A DNA stretch of 64,000 nucleotides from Opisthorchis felineus (taxonomy: Eukaryota; Platyhelminthes; Trematoda; Opisthorchiida; Opisthorchiidae). Below, piece after piece: positions 35,141 through 48,544 of this stretch. The DNA is taken from contig SJOL01002231.1 of assembly GCA_004794785.1 (NCBI GenBank), positions 77,429-141,428 of the forward strand, in the 5' to 3' direction. A program made the position numbers and the translations under genes. The first letter of the stretch is position 1. Every line of letters starts with the position of its first letter. Below the pieces are notes generated by a model that had not been told where the DNA came from, searched no databases, and was given only the letters and a program-made list of their open reading frames with translations.

Positions 35141-35640
35141 ACATATAAAAACTATACATACATGAAGATTCCAAACCTACATACAGCTGCTGTCTCGCTG
35201 TAGGGGTGTTACGATGACCAGGAGGGTTATGAGGGCTCTAGAAACCATCTATTCCGAAAGCCCAAAGGTTGGTCGTGGCTGCCATCATCATAGTCATCTC
35301 CAGCTCTAAACCGTCTTCATGTTGTACATTGCCACAATTTCGCTCGCTGATTTCATGCCTCCGCCACAGATAAATATGTCTACTACTTCAACCGGCTCAG
35401 CGGCAAGCGTGAGATTCGGGTTCGAGTTCACCCAGTCTTGCAGCAGTACTCTACAGTTTGCAGGTGTGAAGTGCGTAACAAACCACGAGGCACAGTTATT
35501 TACACAATTTGATATCACCTGCATTACGATGCCGTCAGGTTCTAGAATAATTGTTTCTTCTGCATACTCGATATATGTGAGAGAACATCCTGGGAGCATT
35601 TCGATCCCACAGCCATTAGAGGCTGGTAGTGAGTCCTTCC
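35141..35640. other. No gene identified
   Basis: A frame on the minus strand ending at 35306 (to about 35600) contains EEYAEETIILEPDG-like residues and is stop-free for about 90 codons. No domain or splice partner was recognised, so it is not called a gene. Confidence 0.4.
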
Positions 35641-35835
35641 TGAAAAAAAATCGTTCAGCTGTAGCACCCTTTCTGTGCCTAACTGCCATGCAACCAGAAG
35701 GAAGCACGAGGGCTGGGATACTGCTAGGTTGCCCAAGCATAGACAGGGGAAGTCGAGAGGCAGAGGTCGGGTTCGAACCACGGATCTTCCGGTCAGTAAA
35801 TTTGCACTCTTACCATTGAGCCATCTCGCCCCCGC
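35641..35835 (-). mobile_element. tRNA-derived SINE (family S), copy 4
   Basis: An inverted copy with box B (minus-strand GGTTCGAACCC) at 35779-35769, box A region at 35820-35800, the 'caggggaagtcgag' body and an A-rich run at its left end, which is the tail of the element. Confidence 0.85.
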
Positions 35836-36039
35836 CATCCCCCCTCTTCAACTTCATCATTTATAAGGTCAGGGAGTCCTCCCGGAAGCTTGCGCGCAGT
35901 ACTCTAATGAGGGCTGACGATTTATGGGGACACCTTCGCTCCGTAGACACTGCCTTAGTGCCTGACGTCCACAGGGTCAAAGGCACCAAGTGAAGGCCCG
36001 GTAGCATACCATAACTGCTATCTTCAACCCAACCTCCTA

Positions 36040-37030
36040 TTACTGTCGGCAGGGAACACAGAAGGTTGACCAAACATAAGCTATAGCTTTTTGCCGGAAA
36101 ACGGAGAGACGCATTGCCAATTCACCTAGTAAAGCCTCATCAGCTGTAGGCCTATCGAGGTGAAGCTCGCCGACCAGGTTAGTCTGCGCTGCCAAATGAC
36201 AGCTGTAAGGGCGAATGATGCTTTGCGGTTGCTCAAGCCGAGGAAGGGGATTTGGTTGAGGTACCCCACCTCGAAACGTCGACAAAAATATCTAACCCTA
36301 AAGGGTAGAGAATGGAGGTGGTTTTTTTTCGGTGACCCTTCCCCTAGAAGGCAGCGGTTGTTAGGGTTTTCTTGAGAGATCCTTCCTGAGGCTAACAACC
36401 CAACAGTCTGACCCAGTTGGCTGTAGGGAGCTGACCTTACCCGAGGACGTAGGGAGTAACACATAATTGTGTGACTCTTACGCGGATGCGCATGGTAAGT
36501 ACCTCCTGAGTAGCATCAGAATTGTTGGTTCTAAAAGTATTACGACCGTACTGAACACTGTACCGGCGGTTATGGCCAGTCTTTTGGTGATCGGAGTGTA
36601 CGGATTTCAGGGTCGCCTTTTGCTCACCTATTCCCCTTGGGTGGGAGGTAGCGTCGCTGCTGGTTGCCCGAAGGAAACACCTTACTGCTTTCACGCTCTT
36701 ATCGCAGAAGGCAGTACATATTTACTCCACAGATCGCCTCGCAATACGATTACTCGCAGTACGTGAGACTCGCTGTCCTTTGTCGGGGTGGTCCCAGTTG
36801 GCCTTTCTGGTATGGTTCAGCCAGTTCCAGCCGGTGCACCTCACAGGATCATTGCAGTACTGGAGCCCGACTAACATGGTAAGATGACAGCTAAAGCTGT
36901 CTGGATAACAGGCCTCGGTCAGGCTCAATAACCTGTAGTTCGCGGCTAACTCACGGTCCCTGCCTTCTTGCAGTGATGCCACCAATGCGGTTGGCAATTC
37001 GTAGGGCAGATTGGATTCACAGGACAACCG
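36040..37030 (-). pseudogene. Possible non-LTR retroelement RT fragment
   Basis: The frame at complement(36722-37027) contains LQEGRDRELAANYRLLSL, which resembles the GxR...NYRPISL motif at the start of non-LTR reverse transcriptases. The sequence around it does not continue as RT. Further left the frames are scrambled. It is a weak call for an old fragment. Confidence 0.3.
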
Positions 37031-38300
37031 ACTGCTTAGGTGTCACCGGCACATCCACTAGTGGGTGCAAAGTAGAATGGTGAGTCTCAACCGGACCAAC
37101 AACTTTTGTTGCATTGAGCTCCTTCAAAATAGCACAAACGCCTTTGACTGTTCATAAGAAGAACTTTCTCCTAACAGCCTTGTGGTTAACTTTGCTTCCT
37201 TTGATCCAGTAGGCAGACTGATTCGAAAAGACGGAAAATCATATCAGTTTCCGTTGGCTCGAGTTAGGTGCGCGACCTTTCGTAACCTTCCAATTTCTCA
37301 CCGCTCTCAACAGTAAGGAACAAGATAATGCGTATGCCTACCTAAGATCACCTCTTGTTTTTAACACAATCTGTAAGACCTCGGCGCCGCGTCGAGTCGT
37401 TTTGTATTGACCACCACCATCCTCAGCAACAGCAGACTCAGGGACAAGAGTTCATACGGATGCTCCACTAGTCTAATATGCGAGTCCTTGAATTAAAAAA
37501 GGCTGGATGAGGAAAAGATCTGCTGCGAGCCTATCGCAAGCATTCTGCGCTTGAACCATCAAACGCTCAATCAATCTGGAAAGAAACGACACGAACACCA
37601 TGGACACCGGTTAGCCAAAGTTTATTGGAATGTCTCCAGCCAAACGTATGGAGGGTCAAGGAGAACCAGATGAAAGCTTGACCACACCAACAACACCCTA
37701 ACTCTTCGGAGCCTCACACCCTCCCGCCAAGTCACAAGTTGTCTACGTGGCTGTTTGTGCCACTCTGGAAAAGACACCGAGAACAAAAGTTGCTTAGTTA
37801 GGCGATCTGGCATGCGTAGAATACGTTAGAGCTACTGCAGCTGATGGTGTTGTATGTTCTCCGCAACTTAGGTACCTGCCGAGCAACCGAACGCCTGACC
37901 TTGTGGATCCATCAAGCTTCCTGGCCTGCGCGGTCATTCGGTGTTACCTGGCGTCGGTTGCTGCGTCAAGTTAGGTTGTGATTGAGGTCAGAGGGAATCT
38001 GTTGTCAGGCCTCCAGCAAAGCCAAAATCTTGTCAGAGTTCCAATGCTTGGAAGAGGTTAGATGGGTTATATTGCGAGTATAGGCCTCGGCACTAACGTC
38101 CGATACCGGATCAGTAGGCAGGCATTAGAAAAGTCAGCTCTGGTAAGTTTTATTTCTGGGTCCATGAGCTTCTCAATGGCCGGACAAAGTGTGTTTTGCG
38201 CGAACCTGAAAAGAATGAATAAAACCAGGAACGGACAAGTGTATGATCAGTATCCACACAATCGCCCCAGAAAGAGCAGCAACCAGTAAGTGATCCACAC
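37031..38300. other. No gene identified
   Basis: Short frames only. There is no repeat family I could name. 37.6-37.8 kb has an open minus frame without recognisable motifs. Confidence 0.45.
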
Positions 38301-38306
38301 CACCAA

Positions 38307-38500
38307 GCGATATGGCTGTGGTTAGAGCGAGAATCTACTGACCGGAAGGTCCGTGGTTCAAACCCGACCTCTACCCCTTGACTTCCCCTGTCTAGGCTTG
38401 GGCAACCTGGCAGTATCTCAGCCCTCGTGCTTCTTTCGGGTGGCACGGCAGCTAGGCACCGAAAGGGTGCCACAGCTGAATGATTTTCTGTCTTTCCCAC
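38307..38500 (+). mobile_element. tRNA-derived SINE (family S), copy 5
   Basis: Box A-like TGGCTGTGGTTAGAGCGAG, box B GGTTCAAACCC (38355-38365), the conserved body blocks and a tail 'gctgaatgattttctg'. It is well preserved. Confidence 0.85.
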
Positions 38501-40570
38501 TTAGCAAGAAACTGGATAGAAACAGCTCGAGGTAGACAGTCCTCTGGCCTGCGAAGTACCTATCCTAGCTCGCACCTCCAGCCCGATCATGCACTACGAG
38601 TGCGAAGCCGAACAGGGAGAATTCGAAAACCAGTGAGGCTATTGGAATTAAACCCCGAAATCGAATTTACAGCAAGTTTTCAAGGGGCAGAATCTTACGC
38701 CCAAGCTGCTTTGCCTCTCAGTTGCGCGCAGCAACGGCCAACGGCCAACGGCTTAACTCGCAGATGATTGGTCACACGAACGGGCCATTGAACTTTTGAG
38801 CATCAAGGCGAAATCGGATTAGTCGGAAATGTGTACAAAACGCGAGTCCATTTCGTCCCTTTATTGTAACAAGGATAACGTTCTGTTCCACTCCTAGTGT
38901 AGAAGTGCTGGTCGTGCAGCAGTTTTAGAACCGGCCAGACGATTTCAGGTGGCTTAATACAGTATCAATAGGTAAGTACGAGCGTTGCGTAGATACAAAT
39001 TTAAGTGACTCACTTCATACAAGCTTGTCTGAACCATCAAAGAAGGGATATTCGAGGCTATACAACTCGCTAAACATTAAGAGCATTCCCTGGTAGGTCG
39101 AATACAAACTCTGTAATTATGGCACAAAGCAGATGGACTGCGTAAGTGTCATGCTGCATTCTGGGCAGCCGCCCAAAGAAGTTGTGTTGTCGCGCAAAAA
39201 CATGCAAGCAACTTGAACCAGACGTGTTCTTCCCGAGAGATTCGCTTTCCATATCCAGCCGCGTGTTGTGGTGGAAGTTTTCATTCCATTTGGAAGTGGA
39301 AGGATCTCCGGCCGGCAAAAGCACTGGTTCCATATCCCGGTTAATGAGCACCTTCGCCAGGCAAGAGGTTTCGAACTTAGTCGCTACTAAGGCACCCTCT
39401 ACGCTCAGTAGTCAGCAAAATGCGAAGACGCCGACGAACTCGGCTCAAACTTCAAGTGACCACTTGACCACTCACCAGCACTCCAAACCCATAACCTTGG
39501 GGTTGATATGATTATCACTAAAGAAATGCCACTAAGCGTGCGCCTATGAAACTCATTCAGCACCTTTGAGCAGCCCCCATAGGAAGGTCCAGTGGATTCA
39601 GTAAGTTTATACACTGCCGGAAAGCTGAGGGCCCGTAGGCCTCCCGGGGTTTCATATGTTGGCTTGGGACACGTTGCGGGGCTCTCAGGTGGGTTCCAAG
39701 TATTCCAGATTTCAGCGCAGCAGTAACGTACAAAATACAAGGACTTGCGTCGGGTCTCAGAAGGAATGCCACTAGGTGTAGAGAACCAATAGTGTACACA
39801 TAGTAGGAAAGCTGCACGTTACTGTTGAGTATGCTGAACAATCTCTGCGTGGTGCTGCTAGTTTTAATGGAGTAAAGGTTAGCATGCAAGAGGCAGTACT
39901 TCATGAGAGTTTGCGTTCCGACTATATACCAGAGAAAGCCATTGTAATCACAGTTCAAGCGGACACCGGTACTTGATGAACCCGAGCCAGACTTGTACGT
40001 GTAATTCAGTGACCCATAGGCAGTCCCGGCAGTTGTAGCCAGAAGTCCACTACATCAAGATGTGAGTGAGTGACTGCCATTTATGAGCGCGAAATCTGGG
40101 CAAGTAGCCAAACGAGGGAGAAATAAGAACCTATGACCACTCTTGATGAAGGCATAATTGGTGTGAAAATCTGTTAGAGTGATAGCTAATGCATATACAA
40201 ATTTGTCTCTACGTCCGGGTGTGGTACATTTATTTATACCATTGCATCAAGGGTGCGTAGGTGAGTATTTACCATAAACTCCATCACTACAGTTATAGTG
40301 TAATTTAAAAACTTGCAACTATGGGAAAACAAGGATGGGGGGAAGGTTGCCCCATTAAACCCTCACCCTATTAGACATAATTTAGGTGAGGAAATTTATG
40401 AAGAACAAAGTCTGTTTAGCTGTTCCGGGCGAAGTACTGCCCGAAATAAGAAAAACCGTTGTCTGATAAAATTTCGCGCTCTGAGATTGAAAATGTCTGC
40501 TATGTTATTGCTACGTATCAATTGGGTCAACAATTAAAGATCTGTCGGCCAAGCCTTGTTTGAAAACACG
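38501..40570. other. No gene identified
   Basis: Open frames on both strands overlap (39146-39511 plus; 39557-39958 minus) and match nothing known to me. A 'ggccaacggccaacgg' duplication is at 38733-38748. Confidence 0.45.
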
Positions 40571-40579
40571 TAATTACGC

Positions 40580-41700
40580 ACCAGGTCCCCTCAGAGGTGG
40601 CAATAATCTAGGAGGGGGTCAGGCACCTCAAGGCGGGTTTTGTAATCGGTGGAACTGAGGCGGGCGACCATCTTCGCGGCAGCTTGTTGGTATGCCCATA
40701 TGGCCACGCGCTCCTCGGGTCCCGAGTAGACAGCTTGTTTGGCAAGTTCAAGAAGCCGCCTGGTGTGGGCCACACAGGGTATGTCGAAGTCGATGTGAGA
40801 AATACTTGGGAAGTTGCACCAAATCACCTGAAGGATAACGGATGTCTTTTGAGCCGATTTCTCGTGTGGGAGCGAGGACATGTCTGAAGACGTCCAGGTA
40901 TCCAAATCTTTTTTGGCGCCTAGATTCTTGATGTCCTCCGGTCCATTCTTACCATGAACGACAAGGGCGTTCGCTGACCATCCTGTGAAATGAATATGGA
41001 CGCACTTTTCTTCATACAGGGGAAGTCGCCGGTCCAGTGACTACTGCTCTGTGGAGTCAACGTTGATTTAGAGAGCGTTGACTTTGGAGCTCCAAGATTT
41101 TAGGTTTTCTGCAAGAGATTGATATGGATTTAAAAGCGTATCCGGAGGGTTGCTGATGTAGAGCAGAAAGGGCACTGGTCACAAAGTAGAACATTGAGGA
41201 ACTCCGACGAAGACTAGTGTTGAGGGAGAGCAGGCCAACTCACTCGGAATATTCTGCTTGAAAGGTAAGCCGTAGCGACGTTGCTGAATGTGAGTGGCTT
41301 GACTCTTTTAGCCCAGCCCATTTCCACAATAACCAAATCCCTTACATCAGTGATGAAACGTTTGCAATCCAACACACAAGCTCAGCAAATAAACCAAAAG
41401 CAGGCAGAGATTTTCTCCTTAAATTGTATAAAACCCCGGTCTACAGAACCGTAAGAGGTCAGAACTTGATCGAATTATTCTGAGAAATAAAAATTATGGC
41501 GTCTCCTATGAGTTCTTTGTCTTTTGCTTGTGGTAATCTGACTATAAACACGAGCACGTTTCTTAACCAGGGACGACTTCGGAGTAATCCGCGCTGCTTC
41601 CGGAATATCAAGTTGCTAGTAGCGAGGCGATTTAAAATAGCTTGCTTCATAATGCGTTCCATCCTCTTCAAGTTATGTTATTCAGTCTTCTGGGCCCGTG
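40580..41700 (-). pseudogene. CR1-like non-LTR retrotransposon, RT 3' part (broken)
   Basis: On the minus strand, complement(41459-41671) has KRMERIMKQAILNRL, the segment after the NYRP motif of CR1-type RTs. Complement(40591-40905) carries the C-terminal RT region (HTRRLLELAKQAVYSGP, AAAKMVARLSSTDYKTRL). The latter aligns residue for residue with 53078-53560 on the plus strand, so both are copies of one family. The catalytic core between them is missing or scrambled, which makes this an internally deleted copy. Confidence 0.75.
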
Positions 41701-43000
41701 GCTACCGGACAATAAGTGGTTTTCAGATTTGTGGACTGATGTAACAATCGCTCCCTTCCAGGCAGAAGGAAGATTGCCTTCGTTAAGCGACTGGTGAAGT
41801 ATAAGGTAAAAATATTCTGCTAAGCTGAGCGGTGTTTCTTTCAAGAGTCTTGGATGTATCTCACGTGACCCCGAAGAGCTGAAGAGGAATTCACGAACAT
41901 TTCCCTCTCTAAACTCAAGTTGGTCAGAGGTAATTTGTGGTTCCGATGTGCCAGTTCAGAATACAGACCTGTTTGTTGTTCCTTGTAGGGTTCAGGTAGC
42001 CCTATTCGGTCACCTCTTGGTCCTCTGGTTTTGTCCTTCAAGGAGATGCTCAGGGCAATATTGTGTTCAACATGAAGAAAGTCGTGTCCTCTTTCGTTTG
42101 AAAACGCTGGCCGATGAAGTTTCGGGTTACAGAAACCACTACCCGCCATCTTCTGATTGTTATTGGGGCCCTTGATAACGGCTTGCAGAACGTTTCAGGT
42201 AAGACACCACACTATACTCGCCAACATAGAGCAACGCTCAGTGACTGGGTCAGACGGGGGGACAAAGTATTACTGTGAATAACGGGAAGGAAGGATACAG
42301 GTTCAGAGCTTTAGGTAGCTCCATTCGGAACCTCTAGAGTGAGTGAGCAACAGATATGAAAGCGATAAGTTCATCCAGCGGGGATGATTGATGGCCATCG
42401 AAAAATGAGGCAAATAACGCCCAATAATCTCCGGCCTCGAATATGCTCGCTATGTAGTATTCCAGCTGAGGCTCTAAACTAATCAAAAACTACCACGAGT
42501 TTGGCGCCGTTGATGTGATCACAGCAAACGAAGGTTAGTTTCTTCAGCTGGGCGCGTAGGATGGCATGTAAGGCATGTCGAAAACGTTTACTGGGCGGTG
42601 ACTGGAATACTTGTGACGCCGCTGGCCATCTTTTGTGGAGACTGGCTTCTAGGTTGTCGGGAAGATATTCAACAGAACATGTCAGGGAAAAGGATTTTGG
42701 CACGTTATTGCAACGAAAGACGAATTTTCCGCAATGGTTTTGGGAAGTACACGATTGACGCAATGCGAGGATTATTTGGATCTCAGAAGTAAAAAAGAAG
42801 GCTGACCTCATTACTCCTGTAAAAAAACGTTGAAACTTCTGAATAATTAGGGAACACTCCGTGTATTTTGGGCGGGTTTCTAAGGCGCACGGTTTTATGT
42901 ACATTTGTCCGGGCGTAGGATTTTTCCGGCCGCTAAAGTTTGTGAGTTCGCCAGATTTTGTGAGAAAGAACTCTTGTACGGATTGCACCTAGCGGAAGGA
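41701..43000 (-). pseudogene. Probable upstream part of the same CR1-like fragment
   Basis: Complement(42479-42988) contains LHKRWPAASQ, similar to LHRRWPKAFN after the endonuclease of the plus-strand element (50193-50576). Complement(41841-42149) ends in VRYIQDS, leading towards the RT. The frames are interrupted. The call rests mainly on order and strand agreement. Confidence 0.4.
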
Positions 43001-45770
43001 GGGCCGGTCTTTAAGAGGGACTGTGCCTTATTTTTCAGCTTGTGGGATCTAACTAACAAACCGGACTGTCACTATGTAGTTTTATGTTGGTAGCAGCCAA
43101 ACTGGGGGCATTTAGCCGGAACCCCGTTTTAACGGTTCCATAAACGTCTTATTATCCAAGGGTACTTGTACCCTTTGCGTGAGGGTGGGTCAAAATTGGG
43201 ATATAATAGGTTCGGTACTTGGCCGCAGCCAAAGACCCCAGCATCTGCTGTTAGGCTGGTGGTTTTATTCAATAGAGCTGAGGAAGTTGTTCGTCCGGGA
43301 ACAGTATCAGCGCTATACTCCATCCCGGACGACCTATGTTTGACATGAGGTACAGGAGTGACCATCGGTGTCCACCACTGATCCTGCATCTTCGGGTGCT
43401 GATACCATCCATTTTAGCGGCTGTTTTCTGGAAAAATAGCACCAAAGCATAACTGAGGGATTCAACCCAACTCAAGACAACGATACCGTCTCCATTTATT
43501 GCTTACTCCGCCTATGCACCCTTGATCTCCACTGGGTTTGCTCATCCGTACCTGCAGTTCACCCTACCACAAGGGTCGCTCCGTCCGGCGTTGCGTGTGC
43601 GTCTTTTTGCCCTACCTGTTGAGCCTGCCCTGACTAGTGCTGTCGTGATACCCATGTGATCGTACAGCTAAGGAAAACCACGAGGTGGGCCTTGGAAGGG
43701 GCAACCGCAGCTCACACAACCAAGTTAACATTGCGCTCGACATTGTCTGGCGCGCGGACCTTGATATTGTAACATGTCGGTCAGTGACAGAATTGCGCAC
43801 TTGTTGAGGCCACGAACGTGTAAATAGTGCCGTAGACATTCAAACCCAATCGTTTCCTCAGGTTCGGGATCGTCATACCTACAGGTGACTCGGCGTTCTG
43901 TGCCGGGAACCTAAACAGGAGGATTTGGTATTCTTAACATAGCTGTAGGCACAATCGACCCTTAGTTGCGCACCCAAAATTTTTCCTAGAACGTAGGTCT
44001 AACAAGGAAAAACTCTACGGAAAATATGACATGATATGACATGGTATTTATTCGAGACGGCAAAATCTCTAGAAAGTCAGCTTCACTAAAGTTTGTTTCA
44101 ACGCATTTGATGCTTACTTTGAGCGCAAAGTTACCGTTTTTACCGTCTGGCATGGCTTCAAAGGGGATCATTCAATCGGGACTTACATACGACAAAGTTT
44201 TCCGCCGTTGCGGAAGGGGGTTAGCCTGACAAAGTCAAGGCTAAGTAGTTCGTCGCAGACAGTAAGATTGGTGGGTGTTTCTATTTCACACGGCATAAAT
44301 CGTGCCGGGCGTCTAGCAAAATTTTAATATCTCCGGTATAATGATTCCTTGAACGTGACTCCCTACAGCCTAGAGAGCAGCTACCTAGTCAGCAGGTTTC
44401 TTGTCAAGATTCCCTAAACTAGCCCGTGGCATGCGACGAGATGAAGGACAGCGGTGTTCTGTTGAAGTAAAGAAGTACGTCACCGAAGGTGCGGCAATAT
44501 GTCGCAGAAGAAATTGGGAAGATGCTCATTGCCCAAGATATCTACAACTACCGCGTCATGTACCGAACTCCATTGTGAAGTAGGTTGATATTTTGGTTTT
44601 GCTAAGTGAAACAGATAACATATCGTCTGCGCTTGCAAAGTTCCACGAATGTGACGGCTTACTTGCGATGGAATCCAGCGGCTGCCGGTTTAGTCATTTA
44701 TACCTTGCTTGCACACCACAGACAGCTCTTTTTCGACGCTCCTAAGACATCCTAAAAGCTGATGCCATTCAGGGTACAAACCGACACATATTTCGGCACA
44801 CCTTTAGCTTTGCTAATGCCGCCAAGCAAACACTCACCGGACGATAGCAACGTAGATTTCGCCGTGAGCCGGAAATCCTCCGGAGCGCCACCTTTGGCTT
44901 TGTTGCGCATCTAAGTGCCCACTGGCCCTACATCACCTGCAGGTGGGCAATTCGTGCGCAACGCAAGTTTGCTTACTTTGAAAATGTGACTAGTAACCAT
45001 CCTGAGACCGCCAACGGGAGTTGAAAATGCACGTGCACTACTCCGACAGCCTGAAACACGCCACGCAGAAAGTCTCCCGGAACGTTGAGTGGCTCACCCG
45101 AGGGTACGAGTTGCGTACCACTTATCAATTTGACCGGCAACAAATCTGGGAGGGATGCTGCTCCGCTGTTTGGGTGATTTAACGTGTGCCGATCTGTGTC
45201 GGCAACCAGGTTCTCAGGGGCATTTTCCCACGCACGCCAAAATTAAAGCGCCATCACGCCAACCACTGCAAGATGGGTCGAAGATTGCTTATAACAAGCG
45301 GCATGGAGCCCCCAAAACACAGATGACGTTGGGCAGCCATCCGAACACTGGTGTAGAGAGTAAACCCTCAGTGCTGTAAAACAGTCGCCCCCAATCCGGT
45401 GGCAGTCCATTGTGATCTTGGTGAACTGCCAACCTACCATATCGTTTGCTTTTGTTCAAGGGAAAGAACAGTATACCAAGGCCACTCATTCAGTCGTGCT
45501 GCCGTGTGGCAGTCGGGCTTGCGGGCTGCCATGACCGTGAAGGTTATACCGGTCGGAAGTGCATTCCGTAAGTTTCAACCACACCAAGAAGTTTAACCGA
45601 TGGTGGCCAGACGAACTGAGATAAGCGCCTCAACTTCTCATGGCGTCCCTTAGGTTGGGTCAACTTGGTTAAAATTTGAACTAATGGAATTCAATATAGA
45701 TGTTACAATATTTAAAAAAAGAAATAAAAATCCGCTCAGGTAAGCTTTATAGGTCATATCCATTCGACGA
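43001..45770. other. No gene identified
   Basis: The sequence shows no domain I recognise on either strand. All frames are short. It is likely old repeat sequence. Confidence 0.45.
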
Positions 45771-47335
45771 TTTGCTCCACAACTCACTAAACACTCACAC
45801 GCACAAGATCACGGTACGCCTCTGCTTGACATGGCAGCTCACACAAACGCTCAGTCGCCCTTTAGCCATAGTGTACTCGCCCTGAATATCACCATTCCAT
45901 TCCCACTGTCCCGCTGGCACCTGTCATTTTACCTGCCCCCTCCGCGACTTGCTTTTATCAGCGTCTGTTTGCTGTTTGCTTGCTCGAATTGACTGAGCTG
46001 TTTTTACTGGCCTTGCTTTACCCCGACCGGAAATAACTGGTAGCTGGTGTATTTAATTAATGCACAAACCGCATTTATGACTGCTTGGATGGTTTTCTAC
46101 CTTGTGGATGCACGAGGGATGAAAACATCGTGTGGCGGATGGGTACACCCTGCAGGTAGGGTCGCCCTGTTGCGCTGAGCCGTGGTGCGTGCGTATACCC
46201 GCCACCCCTCCAGTAGCACGGGTGCATCGCCCATCGCCGGCGGTTCTGAGCCTGGCCTTTAAATTCAAGAAATTAAAAAAGAGTACTGCTATCTTCCGTT
46301 TGTTGTTGCTCGTGTTGGACTCGCCTCGGTTGAGTTATTTATCTGGCAACGCCATAAACTACAGATGAGAAAAAAACTGGCCCTCCGTCTGTCAAAGAAA
46401 ACAATATACCTGGGGTAGCCTGAAGATGTTCCGCGATGCCCATGGTCTACATCGACGTGCATAGCTGTAGCTGTCTTCGTCACAACCGAGGCTACACCGC
46501 ACCAAAGCCTACCTCGTCAACCAAACAAAAAACACCAACCAGCTGCTCCCAGGAGTGGACACATACAATATAAATATACAGAGACTCCAAACCCTCCACT
46601 TCCAACGTGTGAAAGTCGTTTCGCTGTGCACCACTTTTAGACGGAAGCTGATGGTAATGCTTCGGGGACTAGTGACCATTCCCCTTGCGTTCACCTTCCC
46701 GCCTGGATTGTCCTAGTATTGTCCAACTCACTAGTAACAACCATGGGATCTAGTCCACCATCTAAGCAGTTTCACTGCACACTGTGATTCTGGGGTACCT
46801 ACTACCGTTTATCCGTACGCATATTTCCCCACTTACGCTTTTCCTGACTCTGACCATACTCCCAACAGCCCAAGGCTACGAAGCCTCAGTAGCGGTTTTA
46901 GGCTTTAGTTCAAATTGACCGGTCAGATCGTGCCAGTTTTGCTGCCTCTCTTGATCCGTTATTCTGGTTCCACTTTTTCTGCAGATTGAAGTTTTTTAAT
47001 TATTTTTATCACGTACCAGGCAGGAAGCCTCTTGCTATGCCCACCCTCGTATTGTTTTTGCCCGCCACTTTCAAATCTTAACGATAATATCTTGTCTCAT
47101 CTGATTTGTTCCACATAAGAAAGAATGAGGCCTTGTAATTTCGGTTCCATACCCATGCTGCCTCAGGCGTGACCAAGTCTACTTCGGATAATGCCCACTG
47201 TTTATGTCGCCGTCCTATTCCATGAAAATCCCGGTACCCACAAACCCCACCAGTCATGCTCATATTCTGACTGAAACTTTATGATCATGCCTGAAGTTAT
47301 GCTACCCACTAGTCAGGAATATACATTATGATGTT
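45771..47335 (+). mobile_element. Retroelement 3' segment, copy A of a near-identical inverted pair
   Basis: Matches 60303-61866 on the opposite strand with no length change: wherever I compared them, the paired coordinates sum to 107637. Short translations within it are identical to those of copy B. Sense is taken as plus because related copies end in an AATAAACATTATT-type tail. The flanks on both sides differ from those of copy B. The simplest reading is a 5'-truncated insertion of the CR1-like element whose longer copy lies at 60.3-62.5 kb. It has no convincing protein and is probably 3' untranslated sequence. Confidence 0.85.
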
Positions 47336-47874
47336 TTATTCCGCCCTTCCAACGGTATTGCTGCAAAGCGCCGTACGTTCAAAGTGGGCTTCACTATCAC
47401 TCGTGCAACTTTGTGAAATAACTCTTTCGCTGTTCGGTACTTTCACAGAGACATGACGTGTCGTTTTGTCTAGCATAAACTGTGCGTGAATGCCTACGTC
47501 AGCTTGCACTCCACTTCAGTGGTGCACCCACTTTCCATCATGAGCCACTTTCAATCTCCCCTACAGCTACCGGCGGACCACAACAGATATGGGCGAAATG
47601 GATGTCCATTGAATTGAAGGCGTAAAATGCACTGCCATGCCTGCCAGGCCTGGTGGCATTTTTCAAAGTAGGAGTTTGCAGGACGACCAGGTAGGCAACT
47701 TATCTAACTCTCCTGACTCTCTCTGCGCTTTTTGCCTCCACCTTAGGAGTGCTATGCGTTCAACAACTAACAAGACGGCTGTCAAGGACGAAACAAGTCT
47801 TCACTTTTGGGTAAAAAAACCAGAGCGAATCTTTCCCTTTATTCGGGATACTCGGGAAAAAACTGGTACTTCTT
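47336..47874. other. No gene identified
   Basis: Unique-looking sequence between two copies of the same retroelement tail. I saw no motif. Confidence 0.45.
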
Positions 47875-48540
47875 TTAATAATAATAATGTTTATTCCCAA
47901 CTTGTGGGTGGCTTGCCGTCAGGCATGATCATAAGGTTACAGTCAGAATAAAAGCATGACTGACGGGGATAGTAGGTACAGGGGGTTTTGGGAAAAGGGA
48001 CAGCGTCATAGGCGGGGAGCATTTCCCGATGTAGAAGTGGTAATCACTAAAACGACACGAGCAAAGAAGCACAGTTATTATGCTTTTTTGGAGAGAACAT
48101 CAAGCAAGATCAGATCCTTAGGATTTGAAGGTGGAGGGCAAAACAAGAGGCTTCCTGCCTGACACATGACAGGAAAAGTGTAAACTGCGGAAAACAAGGA
48201 ACCAGAACATCAGATCTGGTGGAGCAGCAGAATTTGCGTCATCTAACCGGTCAAATTGAACTAAACCTAAAACCACCGCTGAGACCTCGTGGCGTTGGAC
48301 TGTTGGGATCATGGCCAAGGTCACAAAAAGCGTAAGTGGGGGTGATGAAGTGCAGGGATTAGCAAAGCGGATAAATGGTAACGGGAATCTCAGGATCAAG
48401 GTGTACAGTGAAACCGTAGAGCCTCACTGATATCGCTGTTGTAGAGTCGGGCATGATAGTTCCTTGGAAGAGGGAGCTGGCGACCACACACGATCCAGAA
48501 CGCGAACAGTATAGCAACTTTTTGTTTTTTTTTTTCGTTG
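47875..48540 (-). mobile_element. Diverged copy of the same retroelement tail
   Basis: Opens with AATAATAATAATGTTTATT, the inverse of an AATAAA plus ATT-repeat tail, and follows the copy B sequence ('gtcaggcatgatcataa', 'agcatgactga', 'ctaaccggtcaaattgaacta', 'gcgtaagtggg') with many substitutions. It is clearly older than copies A and B. Confidence 0.75.
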
Positions 48541-48544
48541 GGAG

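Noticed and set aside
35306..35600. Minus-strand stop-free stretch that could be an upstream kinase exon
   Set aside because: It ends in a stop codon before any usable donor and has no SH2-like or other motif. Its right part is SINE sequence.
41345..41370. 'gtgatgaaacgtttgcaa', like the 14.1 kb hammerhead core
   Set aside because: The first core box and half of stem II are missing, so only a fragment of the repeat remains.
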